The notes beneath the pieces were generated by a model. That model made no database searches and was not told the DNA's origin. It saw nothing but the letters and a program-made list of their open reading frames with translations. DNA of 64,000 nucleotides from Pleodorina starrii (taxonomy: Eukaryota; Chlorophyta; Chlorophyceae; Chlamydomonadales; Volvocaceae): the NCBI GenBank assembly GCA_030267565.1, contig BRXU01000083.1, forward strand, positions 1 through 64,000, in the 5' to 3' direction. How positions within the stretch are numbered: the stretch's first letter is position 1; every line of letters begins with the position of its first letter. Of the stretch, positions 28,501-43,314 are shown piece by piece. The translations under genes and the position numbers were made by a program.

Positions 28501-30759
28501 CACACGGTTATCGTCGTACCTAGGCCGGTAGATTTGGCGCACAGATGCCTTAATACAATATCTAGGGCATGGTGTGATCAGATGCTGCGAACTTTACTCG
28601 TACGGCAGTGGCACGCGTTTCGCCCCTTTGCACCCCTGTGCCTTTGCAGCTGAGGTGTGAAACCAGCCCAGCCCTCCTACACACGGTTATCGTCGGACCT
28701 AGGCCGGTAGACTTGGCACACAGCTGCCTCAATACAATACCTAGGGCATGGTGTGATCAGATGCTGCGAACTTTACTCGTACGGCAGTGGCACGCGTTTC
28801 GCCCCTGTGCACCCCTGTGCCTTTGCAGCTGAGGTGTGAAACCAGCCCAGCCCTCCTACACACGGTTATCGTCGGACCTAGGCCGGTAGACTTGGCACAC
28901 AGATGCCTTAATACAGTACCTAGGGCATGGTGTGATCAGATGCTGCGAACTTTACTCGTACGGCAGTGGCACGCGTTTCGCCCCTGTGCACCCCTGTGCC
29001 TTTGCAGCTGAGGTGTGAAACCAGCCCAGCCCTCCTACACACGGTTATCGTCGTACCTAGGCCGGTAGACTTGGCACACAGATGCCTTAATACAATATCT
29101 AGGGCATGGTGTGATCAGATGCTGCGAAATTTACTCGTACGGCAGTGGCACGCGTTTCGCCCCTGTGCACCCCTGTGCCTTTGCAGCTGAGGTGTGAAAC
29201 CAGCCCAGCCCTCCTACACACGGTTATCGTAGGACCTAGGCCGGTAGACTTGGCACACAGCTGCCTCAATACAATACCTAGGGCATGGTGTGATCAGATG
29301 CTGCGAACTTTACTCGTACGGCAGTGGCACGCGTTTCGCCCCTGTGCACCCCTGTGCCTTTGCAGCTGAGGTGTGAAACCAGCCCAGCCCTCCTACACAC
29401 GGTTATCGTCGGACCTAGGCCGGTAGACTTGGCACACAGCTGCCTTAATACAGTACCTAGGGCATGGTGTGATCAGATGCTGCGAACTTTACTCGTACGG
29501 CAGTGGCACGCGCTTCGCCCCTTTGCACCCCTGTGCCTTTGCAGCTGAGGTGTGAAACCAGCCCAGCCCTCCTACACACGGTTATCGTCGTACCTAGGCC
29601 GGTAGACTTGGCACACAGATGCCTTAATACAATATCTAGGGCATGGTGTGATCAGATGCTGCGAACTTTACTCGTACGGCAGTGGCACGCGTTTCGCCCC
29701 TTTGCACCCCTGTGCCTTTGCAGCCGAGGTGTGAAACCAGCCCAGCCCTCCTACACACGGTTATCGTCTTACCTAGGCCGGTAGATTTGGCGCACAGATG
29801 CCTTAATACAATATCTAGGGCATGGTGTGATCAGATGCTGCGAACTTTACTCGTACGGCAGTGGCACGCGTTCGCCCCTGTGCACCCCTGTGCCTTTGCA
29901 GCTGAGGTGTGAAACCAGCCCAGCCCTCCTACACACGGTTATCGTCGTACCTAGGCCGGTAGACTTGGCCCACAGCTGCCTCAATACAATCACTAGGGCA
30001 TGGTGTGATCAGATGCTGCGAAATTTACTCGTACGGCAGTGGCACGCGTTTCGCCCTGTGCACCCCTGTGCCTTTGCAGCTGAGGTCGTGAAACCAGCCC
30101 AGCCCCTCCTACACACGGTTATCGTCGGACCTAGGCCGGTAGACTTGGCACACAGCTGCCTCAATACAATACCTAGGGCATGGTGTGATCAGATGCTGCG
30201 AACTTTACTCGTACGGCAGTGGCACGCGTTTCGCCCCTGTGCACCCTGTGCCTTTGCAGCTGAGGTGTGAAACCAGCCAGCCCTACAACACACGGTTATC
30301 GTCGGACCGAGGCCGGTAGACTTGGCCCACAGATGCCTTAATACAATATCTACGGGCATCGGTGTGATCAGATGCTGCGAACTTTACTCGTACGGCAGTG
30401 GCACGCGTTTCGCCCCTGTGCACCCCTGTGCCTTTGCAGCTGAGGTGTGAAACCAGCCCAGCCCTCCTACACACGGTTATCGTCGGACCTAGGCCGGTAG
30501 ACTTGGCACACAGATGCCTCAATACAATACCTAGGGCATGGTGTGATCAGATGCTGCGAACTTTACTCGTACGGCAGTGGCACGCGTTTCGCCCCTTTAT
30601 TTGCACCCCTGTGCCTTTGCAGCCGAGGTGTGAAACCAGCCCAGCCCTCCTACACACGGTTATCGTCGGACCTAGGACGGTAGACTTGGCACACAGATGC
30701 CTTAATACAATATCTAGGGCATGGTGTGATCAGATGCTGCGAACTTTACTCGTACGGCA

Positions 30760-33700
30760 GTGGCACGCGTTTCGCCCCTTTGCACCCCTGTGCCTTTGCA
30801 GCTGAGGTGTGAAACCAGCCCAGCCCTCCTACACACGGTTATCGTCGTACCTAGGCCGGTAGACTTGGCACACAGATGCCTTAATACAATATCTAGGGCA
30901 TGGTGTGATCAGATGCTGCGAACTTTACTCGTACGGCAGTGGCACGCGTTTCGCCCCTGTGCACCCCTGTGCCTTTGCAGCTGAGGTGTGAAACCAGCCC
31001 AGCCCTCCTACACACGGTTATCGTCGGACCTAGGCCGGTAGACTTGGCACACAGATGCCTCAATACAATACCTAGGGCATGGTGTGATCAGATGCTGCGA
31101 ACTTTACTCGTACGGCAGTGGCACGCGTTTCGCCCCTTTGCACCCCTGTGCCTTTGCAGCTGAGGTGTGAAACCAGCCCAGCCCTCCTACACACGGTTAT
31201 CGTCGTACCTAGGCCGGTAGACTTGGCACACAGATGCCTTAATACAATACCTAGGGCATGGTGTGATCAGATGCTGCGAACTTTACTCGTACGGCAGTGG
31301 CACGCGTTTCGCCCCTTTGCACCCCTGTGCCTTTGCAGCTGAGGTGTGAAACCAGCCCAGCCCTCCTACACACGGTTATCGTCGTACCTAGGCCGGTAGA
31401 CTTGGCACACAGATGCCTTAATACAATATCTAGGGCATGGTGTGATCAGATGCTGCGAACTTTACTCGTACGGCAGTGGCACGCGTTTCGCCCCTTTGCA
31501 CCCCTGTGCCTTTGCAGCTGAGGTGTGAAACCAGCCCAGCCCTCCTACACACGGTTATCGTCGTACCTAGGCCGGTAGACTTGGCACACAGATGCCTTAA
31601 TACAATACCTAGGGCATGGTGTGATCAGATGCTGCGAACTTTACTCGTACGGCAGTGGCACGCGTTTCGCCCCTGTGCACCCCTGTGCCTTTGCAGCTGA
31701 GGTGTGAAACCAGCCCAGCCCTCCTACACACGGTTATCGTCGTACCTAGGCCGGTAGACTTGGCACACAGATGCCTTAATACAATACCTAGGGCATGGTG
31801 TGATCAGATGCTGCGAACTTTACTCGTACGGCAGTGGCACGCGTTTCGCCCCTGTGCACCCCTGTGCCTTTGCAGCTGAGGTGTGAAACCAGCCCAGCCC
31901 TCCTACACACGGTTATCGTCGTACCTAGGCCGGTAGACTTGGCACACAGATGCCTTAATACAATACCTAGGGCATGGTGTGATCAGATGCTGCGAACTTT
32001 ACTCGTACGGCAGTGGCACGCGTTTCGCCCCTGTGCACCCCTGTGCCTTTGCAGCTGAGGTGTGAAACCAGCCCAGCCCTCCTACACACGGTTATCGTCG
32101 TACCTAGGCCGGTAGACTTGGCACACAGATGCCTCAATACAATACCTAGGGCATGGTGTGATCAGATGCTGCGAACTTTACTCGTACGGCAGTGGCACGC
32201 GTTTCGCCCCTGTGCACCCCTGTGCCTTTGCAGCTGAGGTGTGAAACCAGCCCAGCCCTCCTACACACGGTTATCGTCGTACCTAGGCCGGTAGACTTGG
32301 CACACAGATGCCTTAATACAATACCTAGGGCATGGTGTGATCAGATGCTGCGAACTTTACTCGTACGGCAGTGGCACGCGTTTCGCCCCTTTGCACCCCT
32401 GTGCCTTTGCAGCTGAGGTGTGAAACCAGCCCAGCCCTCCTACACACGGTTATCGTCGTACCTAGGCCGGTAGACTTGGCACACAGATGCCTTAATACAA
32501 TACCTAGGGCATGGTGTGATCAGATGCTGCGAACTTTACTCGTACGGCAGTGGCACGCGTTTCGCCCCTTTGCACCCCTGTGCCTTTGCAGCTGAGGTGT
32601 GAAACCAGCCCAGCCCTCCTACACACGGTTATCGTCGTACCTAGGCCGGTAGACTTGGCACACAGATGCCTTAATACAATATCTAGGGCATGGTGTGATC
32701 AGATGCTGCGAACTTTACTCGTACGGCAGTGGCACGCGTTTCGCCCCTGTGCACCCCTGTGCCTTTGCAGCTGAGGTGTGAAACCAGCCCAGCCCTCCTA
32801 CACACGGTTATCGTCGTACCTAGGCCGGTAGACTTGGCACACAGATGCCTTAATACAATACCTAGGGCATGGTGTGATCAGATGCTGCGAACTTTACTCG
32901 TACGGCAGTGGCACGCGTTTCGCCCCTGTGCACCCCTGTGCCTTTGCAGCTGAGGTGTGAAACCAGCCCAGCCCTCCTACACACGGTTATCGTCGTACCT
33001 AGGCCGGTAGACTTGGCACACAGATGCCTCAATACAATACCTAGGGCATGGTGTGATCAGATGCTGCGAACTTTACTCGTACGGCAGTGGCACGCGTTTC
33101 GCCCCTGTGCACCCCTGTGCCTTTGCAGCTGAGGTGTGAAACCAGCCCAGCCCTCCTACACACGGTTATCGTCGTACCTAGGCCGGTAGACTTGGCACAC
33201 AGATGCCTTAATACAATATCTAGGGCATGGTGTGATCAGATGCTGCGAACTTTACTCGTACGGCAGTGGCACGCGTTTCGCCCCTGTGCACCCCTGTGCC
33301 TTTGCAGCTGAGGTGTGAAACCAGCCCAGCCCTCCTACACACGGTTATCGTCGGACCTAGGCCGGTAGACTTGGCACACAGATGCCTCAATACAATACCT
33401 AGGGCATGGTGTGATCAGATGCTGCGAACTTTACTCGTACGGCAGTGGCACGCGTTTCGCCCCTTTGCACCCCTGTGCCTTTGCAGCTGAGGTGTGAAAC
33501 CAGCCCAGCCCTCCTACACACGGTTATCGTCGTACCTAGGCCGGTAGACTTGGCACACAGATGCCTTAATACAATATCTAGGGCATGGTGTGATCAGATG
33601 CTGCGAACTTTACTCGTACGGCAGTGGCACGCGTTTCGCCCCTTTGCACCCCTGTGCCTTTGCAGCTGAGGTGTGAAACCAGCCCAGCCCTCCTACACAC

Positions 33701-36700
33701 GGTTATCGTCGTACCTAGGCCGGTAGACTTGGCACACAGATGCCTTAATACAATATCTAGGGCATGGTGTGATCAGATGCTGCGAACTTTACTCGTACGG
33801 CAGTGGCACGCGTTTCGCCCCTGTGCACCCCTGTGCCTTTGCAGCTGAGGTGTGAAACCAGCCCAGCCCTCCTACACACGGTTATCGTCGGACCTAGGCC
33901 GGTAGACTTGGCACACAGATGCCTTAATACAATACCTAGGGCATGGTGTGATCAGATGCTGCGAACTTTACTCGTACGGCAGTGGCACGCGTTTCGCCCC
34001 TTTGCACCCCTGTGCCTTTGCAGCTGAGGTGTGAAACCAGCCCAGCCCTCCTACACACGGTTATCGTCGTACCTAGGCCGGTAGACTTGGCACACAGATG
34101 CCTTAATACAATACCTAGGGCATGGTGTGATCAGATGCTGCGAACTTTACTCGTACGGCAGTGGCACGCGTTTCGCCCCTTTGCACCCCTGTGCCTTTGC
34201 AGCTGAGGTGTGAAACCAGCCCAGCCCTCCTACACACGGTTATCGTCGTACCTAGGCCGGTAGACTTGGCACACAGATGCCTTAATACAATATCTAGGGC
34301 ATGGTGTGATCAGATGCTGCGAACTTTACTCGTACGGCAGTGGCACGCGTTTCGCCCCTTTGCACCCCTGTGCCTTTGCAGCTGAGGTGTGAAACCAGCC
34401 CAGCCCTCCTACACACGGTTATCGTCGTACCTAGGCCGGTAGACTTGGCACACAGATGCCTTAATACAATACCTAGGGCATGGTGTGATCAGATGCTGCG
34501 AACTTTACTCGTACGGCAGTGGCACGCGTTTCGCCCCTGTGCACCCCTGTGCCTTTGCAGCTGAGGTGTGAAACCAGCCCAGCCCTCCTACACACGGTTA
34601 TCGTCGTACCTAGGCCGGTAGACTTGGCACACAGATGCCTTAATACAATATCTAGGGCATGGTGTGATCAGATGCTGCGAACTTTACTCGTACGGCAGTG
34701 GCACGCGTTTCGCCCCTGTGCACCCCTGTGCCTTTGCAGCTGAGGTGTGAAACCAGCCCAGCCCTCCTACACACGGTTATCGTCGTACCTAGGCCGGTAG
34801 ACTTGGCACACAGATGCCTTAATACAATACCTAGGGCATGGTGTGATCAGATGCTGCGAACTTTACTCGTACGGCAGTGGCACGCGTTTCGCCCCTGTGC
34901 ACCCCTGTGCCTTTGCAGCTGAGGTGTGAAACCAGCCCAGCCCTCCTACACACGGTTATCGTCGGACCTAGGCCGGTAGACTTGGCACACAGATGCCTCA
35001 ATACAATACCTAGGGCATGGTGTGATCAGATGCTGCGAACTTTACTCGTACGGCAGTGGCACGCGTTTCGCCCCTGTGCACCCCTGTGCCTTTGCAGCTG
35101 AGGTGTGAAACCAGCCCAGCCCTCCTACACACGGTTATCGTCGTACCTAGGCCGGTAGACTTGGCACACAGATGCCTCAATACAATACCTAGGGCATGGT
35201 GTGATCAGATGCTGCGAACTTTACTCGTACGGCAGTGGCACGCGTTTCGCCCCTGTGCACCCCTGTGCCTTTGCAGCTGAGGTGTGAAACCAGCCCAGCC
35301 CTCCTACACACGGTTATCGTCGTACCTAGGCCGGTAGACTTGGCACACAGATGCCTTAATACAATATCTAGGGCATGGTGTGATCAGATGCTGCGAACTT
35401 TACTCGTACGGCAGTGGCACGCGTTTCGCCCCTTTGCACCCCTGTGCCTTTGCAGCTGAGGTGTGAAACCAGCCCAGCCCTCCTACACACGGTTATCGTC
35501 GTACCTAGGCCGGTAGACTTGGCACACAGATGCCTTAATACAATATCTAGGGCATGGTGTGATCAGATGCTGCGAACTTTACTCGTACGGCAGTGGCACG
35601 CGTTTCGCCCCTTTGCACCCCTGTGCCTTTGCAGCTGAGGTGTGAAACCAGCCCAGCCCTCCTACACACGGTTATCGTCGTACCTAGGCCGGTAGACTTG
35701 GCACACAGATGCCTTAATACAATATCTAGGGCATGGTGTGATCAGATGCTGCGAACTTTACTCGTACGGCAGTGGCACGCGTTTCGCCCCTGTGCACCCC
35801 TGTGCCTTTGCAGCTGAGGTGTGAAACCAGCCCAGCCCTCCTACACACGGTTATCGTCGTACCTAGGCCGGTAGACTTGGCACACAGATGCCTTAATACA
35901 ATATCTAGGGCATGGTGTGATCAGATGCTGCGAACTTTACTCGTACGGCAGTGGCACGCGTTTCGCCCCTTTGCACCCCTGTGCCTTTGCAGCTGAGGTG
36001 TGAAACCAGCCCAGCCCTCCTACACACGGTTATCGTCGGACCTAGGCCGGTAGACTTGGCACACAGATGCCTTAATACAATACCTAGGGCATGGTGTGAT
36101 CAGATGCTGCGAACTTTACTCGTACGGCAGTGGCACGCGTTTCGCCCCTGTGCACCCCTGTGCCTTTGCAGCTGAGGTGTGAAACCAGCCCAGCCCTCCT
36201 ACACACGGTTATCGTCGTACCTAGGCCGGTAGACTTGGCACACAGATGCCTTAATACAATACCTAGGGCATGGTGTGATCAGATGCTGCGAACTTTACTC
36301 GTACGGCAGTGGCACGCGTTTCGCCCCTTTGCACCCCTGTGCCTTTGCAGCTGAGGTGTGAAACCAGCCCAGCCCTCCTACACACGGTTATCGTCGTACC
36401 TAGGCCGGTAGACTTGGCACACAGATGCCTTAATACAATATCTAGGGCATGGTGTGATCAGATGCTGCGAACTTTACTCGTACGGCAGTGGCACGCGTTT
36501 CGCCCCTGTGCACCCCTGTGCCTTTGCAGCTGAGGTGTGAAACCAGCCCAGCCCTCCTACACACGGTTATCGTCGTACCTAGGCCGGTAGACTTGGCACA
36601 CAGATGCCTTAATACAATACCTAGGGCATGGTGTGATCAGATGCTGCGAACTTTACTCGTACGGCAGTGGCACGCGTTTCGCCCCTGTGCACCCCTGTGC

Positions 36701-39220
36701 CTTTGCAGCTGAGGTGTGAAACCAGCCCAGCCCTCCTACACACGGTTATCGTCGTACCTAGGCCGGTAGACTTGGCACACAGATGCCTTAATACAATACC
36801 TAGGGCATGGTGTGATCAGATGCTGCGAACTTTACTCGTACGGCAGTGGCACGCGTTTCGCCCCTGTGCACCCCTGTGCCTTTGCAGCTGAGGTGTGAAA
36901 CCAGCCCAGCCCTCCTACACACGGTTATCGTCGTACCTAGGCCGGTAGACTTGGCACACAGATGCCTTAATACAATATCTAGGGCATGGTGTGATCAGAT
37001 GCTGCGAACTTTACTCGTACGGCAGTGGCACGCGTTTCGCCCCTTTGCACCCCTGTGCCTTTGCAGCTGAGGTGTGAAACCAGCCCAGCCCTCCTACACA
37101 CGGTTATCGTCGTACCTAGGCCGGTAGACTTGGCACACAGATGCCTTAATACAATACCTAGGGCATGGTGTGATCAGATGCTGCGAACTTTACTCGTACG
37201 GCAGTGGCACGCGTTTCGCCCCTTTGCACCCCTGTGCCTTTGCAGCTGAGGTGTGAAACCAGCCCAGCCCTCCTACACACGGTTATCGTCGTACCTAGGC
37301 CGGTAGACTTGGCACACAGATGCCTTAATACAACCACTAGGGCATGGTGTGATCAGATGCTGCGAACTTTACTCGTACGGCAGTGGCACGCGTTTCGCCC
37401 CTGTGCACCCCTGTGCCTTTGCAGCTGAGGTGTGAAACCAGCCCAGCCCTCCTACACACGGTTATCGTCGTACCTAGGCCGGTAGACTTGGCACACAGAT
37501 GCCTTAATACAATATCTAGGGCATGGTGTGATCAGATGCTGCGAACTTTACTCGTACGGCAGTGGCACGCGTTTCGCCCCTTTGCACCCCTGTGCCTTTG
37601 CAGCTGAGGTGTGAAACCAGCCCAGCCCTCCTGCACACGGTTATCGTCGTACCTAGGCCGGTAGACTTGGCACACAGATGCCTTAATACAATACCTAGGG
37701 CATGGTGTGATGAGATGCTGCGAACTTTACTCGTACGGCAGTGGCACGCGTTTCGCCCCTGTGCACCCCTGTGCCTTTGCAGCTGAGGTGTGAAACCAGC
37801 CCAGCCCTCCTACACGCACACGGTTATCGTCGTACCTAGGCCGGTAGACTTGGCACACAGATGCCTTAATACAATACCTAGGGCATGGTGTGATCAGATG
37901 CTGCGAACTTTACTCGTACGGCAGTGGCACGCGTTTCGCCCCTTTGCACCCCTGTGCCTTTGCAGCTGAGGTGTGAAACCAGCCCAGCCCTCCTACACAC
38001 GGTTATCGTCGTACCTAGGCCGGTAGACTTGGCACACAGATGCCTTAATACAATATCTAGGGCATGGTGTGATCAGATGCTGCGAACTTTACTCGTACGG
38101 CAGTGGCACGCGTTTCGCCCCTGTGCACCCCTGTGCCTTTGCAGCTGAGGTGTGAAACCAGCCCAGCCCTCCTACACACGGTTATCGTCGTACCTAGGCC
38201 GGTAGACTTGGCACACAGATGCCTTAATACAATACCTAGGGCATGGTGTGATCAGATGCTGCGAACTTTACTCGTACGGCAGTGGCACGCGTTTCGCCAA
38301 ATCTGCACCCCTGTGCCTTTGCAGCTGAGGTGTGAAACCAGCCCAGCCCTCCTACACACGGTTATCGTCGTACCTAGGCCGGTAGACTTGGCACACAGAT
38401 GCCTTAATACAATATCTAGGGCATGGTGTGATCAGATGCTGCGAACTTTACTCGTACGGCAGTGGCACGCGTTTCGCCCCTGTGCACCCCTGTGCCTTTG
38501 CAGCTGAGGTGTGAAACCAGCCCAGCCCTCCTACACACGGTTATCGTCGTACCTAGGCCGGTAGACTTGGCACACAGATGCCTTAATACAATATCTAGGG
38601 CATGGTGTGATCAGATGCTGCGAACTTTACTCGTACGGCAGTGGCACGCGTTTCGCCCCTTTGCACCCCTGTGCCTTTGCAGCTGAGGTGTGAAACCAGC
38701 CCAGCCCTCCTACACACGGTTATCGTCGTACCTAGGCCGGTAGACTTGGCACACAGATGCCTTAATACAATATCTAGGGCATGGTGTGATCAGATGCTGC
38801 GAACTTTACTCGTACGGCAGTGGCACGCGTTTCGCCCCTTTGCACCCCTGTGCCTTTGCAGCTGAGGTGTGAAACCAGCCCAGCCCTCCTACACACGGTT
38901 ATCGTCGTACCTAGGCCGGTAGACTTGGCACACAGATGCCTTAATACAATACCTAGGGCATGGTGTGATCAGATGCTGCGAACTTTACTCGTACGGCAGT
39001 GGCACGCGTTTCGCCCCTTTGCACCCCTGTGCCTTTGCAGCTGAGGTGTGAAACCAGCCCAGCCCTCCTACACACGGTTATCGTCGTACCTAGGCCGGTA
39101 GATTTGGCGCACAGATGCCTTAATACAATATCTAGGGCATGGTGTGATCAGATGCTGCGAAATTTACTCGTACGGCAGTGGCACGCGTTTCGCCCCTTTG
39201 CACCCCTGTGCCTTTGCAGC
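30760..39220. repeat. Homogenised part of the satellite
   Basis: Across roughly 47 units almost all copies belong to one subtype (GTACC, GACTTGGCACA, AGATGCC). They differ mainly at ATCTAGG/ACCTAGG and CCTGTGC/CCTTTGC. This low diversity contrasts with the mosaic units on either side and suggests the most recent expansion. Confidence 0.7.
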
Positions 39221-41158
39221 TGAGGTGTGAAACCAGCCCAGCCCTCCTACATACACACGGTTATCGTCGGACCTAGGCCGGTAGACTTGGCACACAGATG
39301 CCTTAATACAATATCTAGGGCATGGTGTGATCAGATGCTGCGAACTTTACTCGTACGGCAGTGGCACGCGTTTCGCCCCTGTGCACCCCTGTGCCTTTGC
39401 AGCCGAGGTGTGAAACCAGCCCAGCCCTCCTACATACACACGGTTATCGTCGGACCTAGGCCGGTAGACTTGGCACACAGATGCCTTAATACAATATCTA
39501 GGGCATGGTGTGATCAGATGCTGCGAACTTTACTCGTACGGCAGTGGCACGCGTTTCGCCCCTGTGCACCCCTGTGCCTTTGCAGCCGAGGTGTGAAACC
39601 AGCCCAGCCCTCCTACACACGGTTATCGTCGGACCTAGGCCGGTAGATTTGGCGCACAGATGCCTTAATACAATATCTAGGGCATGGTGTGATCAGATGC
39701 TGCGAACTTTACTCGTACGGCAGTGGCACGCGTTTCGCCCCTTTGCACCCCTGTGCCTTTGCAGCTGAGGTGTGAAACCAGCCCAGCCCTCCTACACACG
39801 GTTATCGTCGGACCTAGGCCGGTAGACTTGGCACACAGCTGCCTCAATACAATACCTAGGGCATGGTGTGATCAGATGCTGCGATCTTTACTCGTACGGC
39901 AGTGGCACGCGTTTCGCCCCTGTGCACCCCTGTGCCTTTGCAGCCGAGGTGTGAAACCAGCCCAGCCCTCCTACACACGGTTATCGTCGGACCTAGGCCG
40001 GTAGATTTGGCACACAGATGCCTTAATACAATATCTAGGGCATGGTGTGATCAGATGCTGCGAACTTTACTCGTACGGCAGTGGCACGCGTTTCGCCCCT
40101 GTGCACCCCTGTGCCTTTGCAGCTGAGGTGTGAAACCAGCCCAGCCCTCCTACATACACACGGTTATCGTCGGACCTAGGCCGGTAGACTTGGCACACAG
40201 ATGCCTTGATACAATATCTAGGGCATGGTGTGATCAGATGCTGCGAACTTTACTCGTACGGCAGTGGCACGCGTTTCGCCCCTTTGCACCCCTGTGCCTT
40301 TGCAGCTGAGGTGTGAAACCAGCCCAGCCCTCCTACACACGGTTATCGTCGTACCTAGGCCGGTAGATTTGGCGCACAGATGCCTTAATACAATATCTAG
40401 GGCATGGTGTGATCAGATGCTGCGAACTTTACTCGTACGGCAGTGGCACGCGTTTCGCCCCTGTGCACCCCTGTGCCTTTGCAGCTGAGGTGTGAAACCA
40501 GCCCAGCCCTCCTACACACGGTTATCGTCGTACCTAGGCCGGTAGACTTGGCACACAGATGCCTTAATACAATATCTAGGGCATGGTGTGATCAGATGCT
40601 GCGAACTTTACTCGTACGGCAGTGGCACGCGTTTCGCCCCTGTGCACCCCTGTGCCTTTGCAGCCGAGGTGTGAAACCAGCCCAGCCCTCCTACACACGG
40701 TTATCGTCGGACCTAGGCCGGTAGATTTGGCGCACAGATGCCTTAATACAATATCTAGGGCATGGTGTGATCAGATGCTGCGAACTTTACTCGTACGGCA
40801 GTGGCACGCGTTTCGCCCCTTTGCACCCCTGTGCCTTTGCAGCTGAGGTGTGAAACCAGCCCAGCCCTCCTACACACGGTTATCGTCGTACCTAGGCCGG
40901 TAGATTTGGCGCACAGATGCCTTAATACAATATCTAGGGCATGGTGTGATCAGATGCTGCGAACTTTACTCGTACGGCAGTGGCACGCGTTTCGCCCCTG
41001 TGCACCCCTGTGCCTTTGCAGCTGAGGTGTGAAACCAGCCCAGCCCTCCTACACACGGTTATCGTCGTACCTAGGCCGGTAGACTTGGCACACAGATGCC
41101 TTAATACAATATCTAGGGCATGGTGTGATCAGATGCTGCGAACTTTACTCGTACGGCA

Positions 41159-43314
41159 GTGGCACGCGTTTCGCCCCTGTGCACCCCTGTGCCTTTGCAG
41201 CCGAGGTGTGAAACCAGCCCAGCCCTCCTACACACGGTTATCGTCGGACCTAGGCCGGTAGATTTGGCGCACAGATGCCTTAATACAATATCTAGGGCAT
41301 GGTGTGATCAGATGCTGCGAACTTTACTCGTACGGCAGTGGCACGCGTTTCGCCCCTGTGCACCCCTGTGCCTTTGCAGCTGAGGTGTGAAACCAGCCCA
41401 GCCCTCCTACACACGGTTATCGTCGGACCTAGGCCGGTAGACTTGGCACACAGCTGCCTCAATACAATACCTAGGGCATGGTATGATCAGATGCTGCGAA
41501 CTTTACTCGTACGGCAGTGGCACGCGTTTCGCCCCTGTGCACCCCTGTGCCTTTGCAGCCGAGGTGTGAAACCAGCCCAGCCCTCCTACACACGGTTATC
41601 GTCGTACCTAGGCCGGTAGACTTGGCACACAGATGCCTTACTACTATATTTAGGGCATGGTGTGATCAGATGCTGCGAACTTTACTCGTACGGCAGTGGC
41701 ACGCGTTTCGCCCCTTTGCACCCCTGTGCCTTTGCAGCTGAGGTGTGAAACCAGCCCAGCCCTCCTACACACGGTTATCGTCGTACCTAGGCCGGTAGAT
41801 TTGGCGCACAGATGACTTAATACAATATCTAGGGCATGGTGTGATCAGATGCTGCGAACTTTACTCGTACGGCAGTGGCACGCGTTTCGCCCCTGTGCAC
41901 CCCTGTGCCTTTGCAGCTGAGGTGTGAAACCAGCCCAGCCCTCCTACATACACACGGTTATCGTCGGACCTAGGCCGGTAGACTTGGAACACAGATGCCT
42001 TAATACAATATCTAGGGCATGGTGTGATCAGATGCTGCGAACTTTACTCGTACGGCAGTGGCACGCGTTTCGCCCCTGTGCACCCCTGTGCCTTTGCAGC
42101 TGAGGTGTGAAACCAGCCCAGCCCTCCTACACACGGTTATCGTCGTACCTAGGCCGGTAGACTTGGCACACAGATGCCTTAATACAATATCTAGGGCATG
42201 GTGTGATCAGATGCTGCGAACTTTACTCGTACGGCAGTGGCACGCGTTTCGCCCCTGTGCACCCCTGTGCCTTTGCAGCCGAGGTGTGAAACCAGCCCAG
42301 CCCTCCTACACACGGTTATCGTCGGACCTAGGCCGGTAGATTTGGCGCACAGATGCCTTAATACAATATCTAGGGCATGGTGTGATCAGATGCTGCGAAC
42401 TTTACTCGTACGGCAGTGGCACGCGTTTCGCCCCTGTGCACCCCTGTGCCTTTGCAGCTGAGGTGTGAAACCAGCCCAGCCCTCCTACACACGGTTATCG
42501 TCGGACCTAGGCCGGTAGACTTGGCACACAGCTGCCTCAATACAATACCTAGGGCATGGTATGATCAGATGCTGCGAACTTTACTCGTACGGCAGTGGCA
42601 CGCGTTTCGCCCCTGTGCACCCCTGTGCCTTTGCAGCCGAGGTGTGAAACCAGCCCAGCCCTCCTACACACGGTTATCGTCGTACCTAGGCCGGTAGATT
42701 TGGCACACAGATGCCTTACTACTATATTTAGGGCATGGTGTGATCAGATGCTGCGAACTTTACTCGTACGGCAGTGGCACGCGTTTCGCCCCTTTGCACC
42801 CCTGTGCCTTTGCAGCTGAGGTGTGAAACCAGCCCAGCCCTCCTACACACGGTTATCGTCGTACCTAGGCCGGTAGATTTGGCGCACAGATGACTTAATA
42901 CAATATCTAGGGCATGGTGTGATCAGATGCTGCGAACTTTACTCGTACGGCAGTGGCACGCGTTTCGCCCCTGTGCACCCCTGTGCCTTTGCAGCTGAGG
43001 TGTGAAACCAGCCCAGCCCTCCTACATACACACGGTTATCGTCGGACCTAGGCCGGTAGACTTGGAACACAGATGCCTTAATACAATATCTAGGGCATGG
43101 TGTGATCAGATGCTGCGAACTTTACTCGTACGGCAGTGGCACGCGTTTCGCCCCTTTGCACCCCTGTGCCTTTGCAGCTGAGGTGTGAAACCAGCCCAGC
43201 CCTCCTACACACGGTTATCGTCGTACCTAGGCCGGTAGATTTGGCGCACAGATGCCTTAATACAATATCTACGGCATGGTGTGATCAGATGCTGCGAACT
43301 TTACTCGTACGGCA
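41159..43314. repeat. Higher-order duplication, 1,078 bp
   Basis: 41,159-42,236 and 42,237-43,314 share rare markers: a unit reading CTTACTACTATATTTAGGG, one with GATGACTTAATAC, one with CTACATACACACGG, and one with GACTTGGAACACAG. Spacing is six units plus four bases. Confidence 0.85.
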
